Source: Deltaproteobacteria bacterium (GTDB lineage: Bacteria; Desulfobacterota; Binatia; UBA12015). From it: DNA of 5,870 nt. The stretch spans positions 1 through 5,870 of the forward strand of contig DLYX01000291.1 in assembly GCA_003447545.1 (NCBI GenBank). The letters run 5' to 3'. A program made the translations under genes and the position numbers. Of the stretch, positions 1-5,182 are shown in pieces. The notes below the pieces were generated by a model, which searched no databases, was not told the DNA's origin, and worked only from the letters and a program-made list of their open reading frames with translations. How positions within the stretch are numbered: the first letter of the stretch is position 1; each line of letters begins with the position of its first letter.

Positions 1-648
1 ATACGCCTGTCGACCATGGCGGACCTCAAGGGATGTCGGATCGTTTCCGAGGCTTTGGCCGGCAGCCTGAGCAATGAGGACTACGCCAACTACCTGACCA
101 ACGTATACCATTATGCCCGTTTCAGCCCCGTTATCATGGCGGCTGCGGCAGCCCGCTGCTGTACGGAGAACGAAGGCCTTGCAACGTATTTGCTGCGGCA
201 TTCCCTTGAAGAGCAGGGGCATGAAAAATGGGCTCTCGCAGACCTCGAGAAACTCGGCGTCTCCGGGGAAACCGTCGTCCGGGCGCGCCCCACCCTCGCC
301 TGTGCGGCACTGGTTGGCTACGTCCACGATTTGGCGACGTCCGGAAACCCCGCCGCTATCATGGGTTGGATGTATATCCTCGAGGCTGTCGGGGCGGATA
401 TCGGCTCCGAGGTGGGCGCGAAGCTGAGCGAAAACCGAGGGGGCGTATTGGCTCCCGTACAATTTGTAGCGGGGCATGGAGCGGCTGATGCGAGCCATTT
501 CGAGGATATAAGCCGAGCCATCGAGGGTCATATCCAGACTCCTGAAGATCGGAGAGACGTCTGCGAAGCGACTCGCGTAGTCTCGTATCTGTACACGACA
601 ATGTTCCGACAAGTGGGAAACGAGCAGGCCGGATGGGCGTGGTCATAG
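1..648 (+). CDS. Heme-oxygenase-like (HDO fold) iron-dependent oxidase, 5' end open
   Basis: Probable cytosolic, all-helical metal-dependent oxidase of the TenA/PqqC/CADD/UndA-like superfamily; the substrate is unknown. The frame is open to the left edge. An ATG at 16 exists, but no ribosome binding site is visible in the 15 bases before it, and only about nine residues would precede the first conserved helix, so the true start may lie outside the window. Counting from that ATG there are 210 residues, near the usual family size. Visible motifs: the early YHYARFSP segment (31-38), RHSLEEQGHEKW (61-72) with H62, E65, E66 and H69, E123 in the central helix, and H154-x3-D158-x2-H161. The last spacing matches the HxxxDxxH ligand set I recall for chlamydial CADD, and E123 lies at a comparable distance. 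There is no signal peptide or membrane segment. The 3' end overlaps the acyltransferase gene by 16 nt, which implies translational coupling and a shared pathway. The fold is fairly sure; iron dependence and chemistry are inferred. Confidence 0.8.
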   Translation: MRLSTMADLKGCRIVSEALAGSLSNEDYANYLTNVYHYARFSPVIMAAAAARCCTENEGLATYLLRHSLEEQGHEKWALADLEKLGVSGETVVRARPTLACAALVGYVHDLATSGNPAAIMGWMYILEAVGADIGSEVGAKLSENRGGVLAPVQFVAGHGAADASHFEDISRAIEGHIQTPEDRRDVCEATRVVSYLYTTMFRQVGNEQAGWAWS

Positions 649-1757
649 GTCCAGCGAAGACGCCCCGAGAGATTTCGGAAATCTGCGAACTCCGCTACCG
701 CGTCTACGTCGAGGAGTTGCAAATCCCGACCCCCGAGGCCGATCACGAGTCCCGATCTATCCGGGATGTGATCGAGGAGAACAGCCTCTCCTTCGGTGCC
801 TGGAAAAATGGGGAAGCGATCGGCTCTCTGCGGGTGACCTGCCTTGCCGACCTTCCGGAACCGCAGAAGATTCTATCGCGCCTCCATATGCACCCGGCTC
901 TGGCCGGCTTCGGCATGGACGCCCTCTGCACGACGAGCCGATTCATGCTCGATCCCCGGAATCGCAATGGACGATTGATCTATCCTTTGATGAAGGTCGT
1001 GTACGACTATATGCGCCAACGCGAAATCCGGCTGAATTTCGGGGACTGCAGCCCTCACCAGCTCCCCTTTTATCAGCATTTGGGCTTCCGCAATTACGAG
1101 AGAGGGTTTGATGATCCGGCTTACGGTTACAAGTTGCCACTCCTCATGCTGCTCGGCGATCGACAGGAACTTTTGCGGCGTCGGACGCCGCTCGCTCGAG
1201 CTGCTGCAAACTACCTCGACGACAATGAGGTCATCGCGTGGTTCCACGAAATGTACCCGGGAGCGGGACCGGCGCTAACCGGGACAGAGCTCGGACCCGG
1301 CGGCATGAGACCTCGGGTGGAACAGCGGCTGGGCTCCGGGGTCGCGAACAGTTGCGCTATTTTTCGTGGCATGGGAGATCGCGAGATAGACCAGATTCTC
1401 GACCAGTCCACAATCTTTCGGATCTGCACCGGCGACCGGGTCGCCAGACGCGGAGAGCCCGCCAAATCAACGTTCCTCCTCGTCGCAGGTGAGGCAACAT
1501 CGATCCAGGGGGACCGAAAATTTCCCGTTCAGCCCGGCGATCATTTTGGACAGAATGGATCGTTTGAAAAGTACCGCCATTCGGAAACCGTCATTGCCGA
1601 TATGCCGTGCGTTGCTGTGGCGATTCCCGCGGAAGTTTTCGGAAAAATGCGTCGCCAGGCACCTGCTGCAGCCGCCCGACTGGAGAAAAATCTCGGACAG
1701 CCACTGACCGCTCAGCGAAAGCGAGAAAATCTCTTTGCTGCCGGCACCGGAGCCTGA
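633..1757 (+). CDS. FeeM/autoinducer-synthase-like GNAT acyltransferase fused to a cyclic-nucleotide-binding-like domain
   Basis: A 374-residue two-domain protein. Residues about 5-180 resemble the N-acyl amino acid synthase (FeeM) / acyl-homoserine lactone synthase branch of the GNAT fold. Features are LRYRVYVEELQIP (20-32), the acidic DVIEEN (45-50), an internal GSLRV strand (64-68), TTSRFMLDP (100-108, like the ELSRF-type strand of LuxI enzymes), and the GNAT-style end FGDCSPHQLPFYQHLGF (136-152). Such enzymes move an acyl group from acyl-CoA or acyl-ACP to an amine; donor and acceptor here are unknown. Residues about 241-345 form a cNMP-binding-like beta barrel (CAIFRGMGDREIDQI, then FLLVAGEAT, then PGDHFGQNGS). 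Its phosphate cassette is degenerate: Q307 sits where the usual Glu is expected, and H316 (next to R315) where the usual Arg is expected, so cAMP/cGMP binding is doubtful. The ATG at 633 overlaps gene 1; a GTG at 639 is an alternative. Neither has a strong ribosome binding site, which fits coupling to gene 1. Confidence 0.82.
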   Translation: MGVVIGPAKTPREISEICELRYRVYVEELQIPTPEADHESRSIRDVIEENSLSFGAWKNGEAIGSLRVTCLADLPEPQKILSRLHMHPALAGFGMDALCTTSRFMLDPRNRNGRLIYPLMKVVYDYMRQREIRLNFGDCSPHQLPFYQHLGFRNYERGFDDPAYGYKLPLLMLLGDRQELLRRRTPLARAAANYLDDNEVIAWFHEMYPGAGPALTGTELGPGGMRPRVEQRLGSGVANSCAIFRGMGDREIDQILDQSTIFRICTGDRVARRGEPAKSTFLLVAGEATSIQGDRKFPVQPGDHFGQNGSFEKYRHSETVIADMPCVAVAIPAEVFGKMRRQAPAAAARLEKNLGQPLTAQRKRENLFAAGTGA

Positions 1758-1768
1758 GCGCTGGGCTC

Positions 1769-1777
1769 GGAGGAAAG
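1769..1777 (+). promoter_or_regulatory. Strong Shine-Dalgarno-like GGAGGAAAG with no start codon at the expected distance
   Basis: GGAGGAAAG lies 12 nt after the TGA of the acyltransferase gene and is the best ribosome-binding-like sequence in the junction. No ATG, GTG, TTG or CTG occurs in any frame within the next 25 nt. The next in-frame CTG is at 1803, 25 nt beyond the motif. It could be the real binding site of the membrane gene with a lost or non-standard start, or a chance match. Confidence 0.4.
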
Positions 1778-1802
1778 CAGAGGCTCCGCCCGAGCGTTTC
1801 GC

Positions 1803-3530
1803 CTGAGGGCCGGGGTACGCCCCTTTTCGATCGGGCTGCTTACCGCATGTCTGTTTTTTCTCCTGGCCCGGCTGGCGACTCTCCTGTCGCAAAATACGCT
1901 CTGGTCGGAAATCTCGTTCGCCGCCAGCTTCGCGGCCCTCTTCGTGATCGGATCCCTGCTTGACTGGCGGCGCCTGACGGGCTCATCCAAACGACTGCTA
2001 TTCGGCGCGATCGCAGCAACTCTCAGCCTGCCTCTCCTCTGGCTCTTTCTTGGATGGGTGCTCCCCCGAGCCGCGCCCTATCTCCCGAAACTCGATAGCT
2101 GGCCCAGCACCCTGCTCTGGATCTTCGGCGTTCATACCCTCCTCCTGCTGCCGGTGGCGCCCCTTCTGGGGGCGACCCTTTCCCGGACCAGACGAGAGGC
2201 CGAATCCAGCGGGCCCGTTTTCGCAGGTTTTCTTGTCGGCGCTCTGGCCGCGATGCCTTGGCTGCAAGCAGCCTTTGCCTGGCAATTTGGGACTCTCCAA
2301 ATCTTTCCGGCGACAGCCGCCATTGCGTTGGCCATCGAGACAACCCTTCCCCCACGCAAGCGCACGCTGATTTTCCTCCTGCTTTGCGTCGGGCTCAGCG
2401 CCTTATGGCCCCGCTCGCTGCTCAGCGGGAGCCTGCAAGATCGATTCGGTACGCTTCTCGCGCTCGCGGACGAGGCGCCCGGGATAGCGATGGTCACCGA
2501 TGATGCCAATCGGGGACGGCTCCTGCGCGGACCCGACGGCCGCGCGATATACGCGGAAGCTCTGGCGCAAGAGGATCGATTTTTGGCCCATCTGCCATTG
2601 ATCCTCCAAGGCCAGCCAAAGCGAATGCTCTTTCTCGGCCGAGGCAGCGGCCAACCAATCGCCGCCGCGGGCACGCATTCGGATCTCGAAATCTTCGTTC
2701 GCGACCGACTCGGCGAACCCGCCCATTTGACGAGTTGGTTTACCGACAAGTCGGCGGCGCCAATCACGCCCCGGACAGAGACCGCAGCGGCATGCTCTCC
2801 CGTCTCGGGAGGCCCTTTCGACGTCATTCTCCTCCAACCGCCGATGGTCACCTCGCAAGCCTTTGCCGCGTGTCTCTCGCAATCGTTTCTCGACTCGATC
2901 GCTGAAGCTCTGGCTCCCGACGGGCTCTACGCCGTGAAAATTGATCCGGGGACCCTACCCGTCGAGGAATTGGCTCTGGTTATGTCGGAGCTGACAACGG
3001 AGTTCCTCGACGTGACGATCTGGGCCGGCCAGCCAGCCTCGCGATGGATCGCCATTGCCAGTAAACAGCCACAGAGCGTGACCCTCGCTTCCTTGCGCGC
3101 GTTTTGGCGGAACCCGAAAACCGGTGCGAGTCTGCGCGCCGCCGGGCGCCCGACGCCATTTCACCTTCTTGCCGACTTCCTGATGCCACGAACGAAAGTG
3201 CAGAAATTCACCGAAACCTTCCGGAAAAAGGGGACCAGCGCCGCGGAGCTTCCCGCACGAACCGCGCAAAAACCCGGCAGCCATTTCGGCTTCGCTGCGG
3301 CAACATCTGACGACTGGACGGTCGCCGTCCTCGGCGGAGAGGCGATTCTTCCGGAAGCTTTTGGAAGAATCTTTGCGCAAATTGAGCGCGCCGAGACCTG
3401 GCGCGAACCAAGATTATCAATTCTCGACCAGCCATCTGCGGCCGGACTCTCCGGAGCGGAGATCGAGGAGATTATCCGGAATTTGCGCTCGCCCCCCATC
3501 GAGCAAGGGAGGACGGGACGAGCCGATTAG
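1803..3530 (+). CDS. Multi-pass membrane protein with spermidine-synthase-like SAM-binding domain; start uncertain (CTG 1803 or GTG 1944)
   Basis: The first half is hydrophobic, with about seven likely membrane segments encoded near 1821-1889, 1911-1967, 1989-2055, 2112-2180, 2214-2280, 2298-2345 and 2367-2405. The second half is a Rossmann-type domain like the soluble part of membrane-anchored SpeE-like proteins: FLGRGSG (2631-2651) as the glycine-rich nucleotide loop, PFDVILLQPP from 2814 as the strand where spermidine synthases carry the catalytic aspartates, then IAEALAPDGLYAVKID. The DxxDP-type catalytic Asp is replaced by LLQPP, so ordinary aminopropyl transfer is doubtful; methyl transfer or a non-catalytic role is possible. 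The frame is open from the TGA of the preceding gene at 1755. GTG 1944 is the first conventional start but falls inside the second hydrophobic helix and has no ribosome binding site. I chose CTG 1803 because it would give a short basic N-terminus (MRAGVRPF) directly before the first helix. Even so, the start codon is unproven. It is probably the third gene of the operon. Confidence 0.72.
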   Translation: MRAGVRPFSIGLLTACLFFLLARLATLLSQNTLWSEISFAASFAALFVIGSLLDWRRLTGSSKRLLFGAIAATLSLPLLWLFLGWVLPRAAPYLPKLDSWPSTLLWIFGVHTLLLLPVAPLLGATLSRTRREAESSGPVFAGFLVGALAAMPWLQAAFAWQFGTLQIFPATAAIALAIETTLPPRKRTLIFLLLCVGLSALWPRSLLSGSLQDRFGTLLALADEAPGIAMVTDDANRGRLLRGPDGRAIYAEALAQEDRFLAHLPLILQGQPKRMLFLGRGSGQPIAAAGTHSDLEIFVRDRLGEPAHLTSWFTDKSAAPITPRTETAAACSPVSGGPFDVILLQPPMVTSQAFAACLSQSFLDSIAEALAPDGLYAVKIDPGTLPVEELALVMSELTTEFLDVTIWAGQPASRWIAIASKQPQSVTLASLRAFWRNPKTGASLRAAGRPTPFHLLADFLMPRTKVQKFTETFRKKGTSAAELPARTAQKPGSHFGFAAATSDDWTVAVLGGEAILPEAFGRIFAQIERAETWREPRLSILDQPSAAGLSGAEIEEIIRNLRSPPIEQGRTGRAD

Positions 3531-3557
3531 AGAAAATTTCAGCTTATGGAGACAGCT

Positions 3558-3623
3558 GTGAAAAAAAATCTGCTTGCGGCCGCTCGATCTTTGTTTGCGA
3601 CAGCGATTGCAAAACCGTTGTGA
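3558..3623 (+). CDS. Candidate 21-codon small ORF (leader peptide or tiny membrane-active peptide), weak
   Basis: In the gap before the GT75 gene, GTG at 3558 opens a 21-residue frame ending in TGA at 3621. A GGAG at 3548-3551 lies 6 nt before the start. The predicted peptide begins with two lysines, then a hydrophobic, Ala/Leu-rich stretch (MKKNLLAAARSLFATAIAKPL), resembling a signal-peptide N-terminus or a small amphipathic peptide. An in-frame ATG at 3546 would add four residues but has no ribosome binding site. Nothing else supports translation, and a frame this short can arise by chance. Confidence 0.2.
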   Translation: MKKNLLAAARSLFATAIAKPL

Positions 3624-3753
3624 AAACAATTGCTTGAAGGATAGCCCCGACGAAAAACCGGCCAAATTCGAGAGAATTTTGCCCAGATCGTCGGCAATAG
3701 AAAAAATAGACTTTCCCGCAGCCCTGCCGATAGGGAATCTTGTGGGCTCTTAA

Positions 3754-3768
3754 ACCTGCGTCGCAGGT
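3754..3768 (+). repeat. 15-bp inverted repeat ACCTGCG-T-CGCAGGT upstream of the GT75 gene
   Basis: Two perfect 7-base arms flank a single central base, ending 37 nt before the ATG at 3806. The near-zero loop makes an RNA hairpin of the full length unlikely (an inner CCTG/CAGG stem with a 5-base loop is possible). The form and place fit a binding site for a dimeric regulator or part of the 5' leader. No convincing sigma-70 promoter is seen beside it, so the role is inferred from position only. Confidence 0.35.
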
Positions 3769-3790
3769 ATCACTGTTCAAGTATGTTCCC

Positions 3791-3796
3791 CGGAGG
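3791..3796 (+). promoter_or_regulatory. Ribosome binding site CGGAGG that fixes the GT75 start
   Basis: GGAGG at 3792-3796 is 9 nt before the ATG at 3806, a good spacing. It selects this ATG over the in-frame TTG at 3740, which would add 22 residues outside the conserved domain and lacks a comparable site. Confidence 0.75.
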
Positions 3797-3805
3797 TTCC
3801 GTAAA

Positions 3806-4903
3806 ATGAAAAAACCCGTCGTCATTATTCCCTCGATCCGCACGATCGAGGCCGACCGCATCGCCGCGATTCCCGAGGATGTCGATATTTTTGTCGTCGA
3901 TGACTCGGACGGCAATATCAAGAAATCTCGCGACAAAATGACGGTCTTCACCTACGACGACCAGCGGGAAGTCATGGGTAAGGATTATGATCTAATCCCC
4001 CACAAGACTGCGGCGTGCCGCAACTTCGCGTTCTATTACGTCTACAAACACACCGACCATGACGTCGTGATTACTCTCGACGATGATGTGTTTTGCCCAC
4101 CCAATTTCATGGACGCGTACTCCTGTGTCGGCACAGAAGGCACCTGGCCCAACGTGGAGGTCGATGGCTGGTACAACACCATCTCCTTCCTCAATGAGTT
4201 CGGCGACGATGGGCGCACCATCTATCCGCGCGGCTTCCCATATTGGCTCCGTCATCCCCTCGAAGAGAAATTCACTGAAGTCTCCGGACGCATGACCTGC
4301 ATCATGGGGCTTTGGAAAAACGTTCTCGACTATGACGGACTGGATAAATATCTGTTCGAGGATTATCGCTCGCTGCGAAACGATGTGAAGCTTGTCGAGC
4401 CGCTCCTCACAGTCGGAACGCCAAAGGTTCCCACCAAGTTCTCTTTCTGTGCAATGAACTTCGCTTTCCATCGCGACATGTTGCCGGCAGCCTACCAGAT
4501 GCCCATGGATCGAGAGATTGCCAAGGGCTATCCGATCTGGAGATTTGACGATATCTGGGCCGGTTATGTGATCGAAGCGCTGGTGCATAAGCGCGGCGGC
4601 CAGGACCTGATTGCAGTTGGCGAGCCCGTCGGTACTCACCTCAAAGAAGGCGATCTTCTCAAGGAAGTTCACGGCGAGCATTACGGTCACCTGATGTCAC
4701 CCTACTTCTACGGCATGATCGATGCGGGAGTGGACGCGGCGCAGCCCGGAACCTATGCGGCCATGTATCAGGACGTATTCGGCTTCCTGGTGAACAATTT
4801 CACCAAGGTGGCTGATGATCTTCTCTGCCCGCCGATGTACCGTGAATATTTTCTGGAAACCTTCCAGAGACTGCATCGCTGGTCCGAACTTTTCGATCGC
4901 TAG
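3806..4903 (+). CDS. GT75 family protein: reversibly glycosylated polypeptide / UDP-arabinopyranose mutase-like
   Basis: A 365-residue soluble protein, close in size to plant RGP/UAM proteins, which interconvert UDP-arabinopyranose and UDP-arabinofuranose and become reversibly glycosylated on an arginine. It opens with a Rossmann-like strand (KKPVVIIPSIRT) and the acidic FVVDDSDG. The nucleotide-sugar and metal site D92-D93-D94 follows (VITLDDDVF). YPRGFPYWLR holds R142 and R149, seven residues apart as are the plant R158 (glycosylated) and R165 (needed for activity). Further matches are GLWKNVLDYDG, SFCAMNFAFHRDM and RFDDIWAGY (D248, D249). There is no signal peptide or membrane segment, so it should act in the cytosol. 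It follows a 275-nt gap and is closed by two terminators, so it is probably monocistronic. In bacteria it may supply a furanose nucleotide sugar for surface glycans, but there are no glycan genes beside it; the exact sugar is unknown. Confidence 0.88.
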   Translation: MKKPVVIIPSIRTIEADRIAAIPEDVDIFVVDDSDGNIKKSRDKMTVFTYDDQREVMGKDYDLIPHKTAACRNFAFYYVYKHTDHDVVITLDDDVFCPPNFMDAYSCVGTEGTWPNVEVDGWYNTISFLNEFGDDGRTIYPRGFPYWLRHPLEEKFTEVSGRMTCIMGLWKNVLDYDGLDKYLFEDYRSLRNDVKLVEPLLTVGTPKVPTKFSFCAMNFAFHRDMLPAAYQMPMDREIAKGYPIWRFDDIWAGYVIEALVHKRGGQDLIAVGEPVGTHLKEGDLLKEVHGEHYGHLMSPYFYGMIDAGVDAAQPGTYAAMYQDVFGFLVNNFTKVADDLLCPPMYREYFLETFQRLHRWSELFDR

Positions 4904-4911
4904 CATTTTCC

Positions 4912-4957
4912 GGAAGCTGCTTGCGGCCATAGCCCAAGAGGCAGGACACCAGCTTCC
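4912..4957 (+). repeat. Inverted repeat GGAAGCTG ... CAGCTTCC in the 3' region of the GT75 gene
   Basis: Perfect 8-base arms at 4912-4919 and 4950-4957 enclose 30 nt, which hold a further CTTG/CAAG pair (4920-4923, 4935-4938) that could stack on the outer stem. It begins 8 nt after the TAG and sits just before the intrinsic terminator, so it could be a 3'-end stabilising structure in the transcript. There is no U-tract, so it is not itself a typical terminator. Confidence 0.35.
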
Positions 4958-4972
4958 AAAAAGAACCGAGGA

Positions 4973-5009
4973 GGGCCGGAGCGATGACCGCTCCGGCCCT
5001 TTTCCTTTT
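4973..5009 (+). terminator. Rho-independent terminator after the GT75 gene
   Basis: GGGCCGGAGC (4973-4982) pairs perfectly with GCTCCGGCCC (4990-4999) around the 7-base loop GATGACC, followed by TTTTCCTTTT (5000-5009). A ten-pair GC-rich stem with a U-rich tail is a textbook intrinsic terminator. It lies 69 nt after the stop codon. Confidence 0.9.
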
Positions 5010-5028
5010 GCGGCAAACTCCTGATTTT

Positions 5029-5056
5029 GGAAAAGCCCATGAAAATGGGCTTTTCC
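5029..5056 (+). terminator. Second, symmetrical terminator hairpin with GAAA tetraloop
   Basis: GGAAAAGCCCAT (5029-5040) and ATGGGCTTTTCC (5045-5056) pair over 12 bases around GAAA (5041-5044). Read on the + strand, the core GCCCAT/ATGGGC stem is followed by TTTT; the matching AAAA before the stem gives the same layout on the - strand, so it could work in both directions. It lies 19 nt after the first terminator as a fail-safe. Confidence 0.8.
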
Positions 5057-5076
5057 GTCCTGGTTTGGCCGCGCGA

Positions 5077-5090
5077 TTTGCGGCCGCAAA
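5077..5090 (+). repeat. 14-bp perfect palindrome TTTGCGGCCGCAAA
   Basis: A self-complementary 14-mer lies between the second terminator and the FKBP gene, 92 nt before its ATG. It could be an operator in the promoter region of that gene; no clear -35/-10 pair is seen to back this, and GC-rich palindromes can arise by chance. Confidence 0.3.
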
Positions 5091-5182
5091 CGTGTTTGGG
5101 CAAGTCTTGAAGATCTCGCGGGGATTCCCGTCAAAAAAACATCGTTCAACCAACTGTCCCGAAAAGGAATCGAGAAAAGCAT

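Noticed and set aside
1607..1963. 118-codon + strand frame bridging the acyltransferase end and the membrane gene start
   Set aside because: Low-complexity Arg/Ser/Pro/Gly translation with no domain; the competing frame encodes hydrophobic helices.
2132..2851. 239-codon - strand open frame opposite the membrane/SpeE-like gene
   Set aside because: Arg/Ser/Pro-rich composition typical of antisense reading of GC-rich coding DNA; the + strand has clear membrane helices and a SAM loop.
3570..3590. GCGGCCGC (NotI-like) sites near 3577 and in the palindrome at 5080, as cloning-vector traces
   Set aside because: Short GC-rich 8-mers expected by chance in GC-rich DNA; no linker or vector sequence around them.
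3607..3712. Possible sigma-70 promoter elements (TTGTGA, TTGCCC, TAGACT) before the GT75 gene
   Set aside because: No pair with good matches at a 16-18 nt spacing could be found.
3740..3805. 22-residue N-terminal extension of the GT75 protein from TTG 3740
   Set aside because: The ATG at 3806 has a well-placed GGAGG and starts directly at the conserved first strand; the extension spans the inverted repeat.
3992..4690. 232-codon open frame on the - strand opposite the GT75 gene
   Set aside because: It lies wholly within a gene with strong family motifs, its translation resembles no known family and it has no ribosome binding site of note; a shadow of codon bias.
4697..5182. 161-codon - strand frame across the terminator region
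   Set aside because: It covers two intrinsic terminators and overlaps the GT75 3' end; no recognisable protein features.
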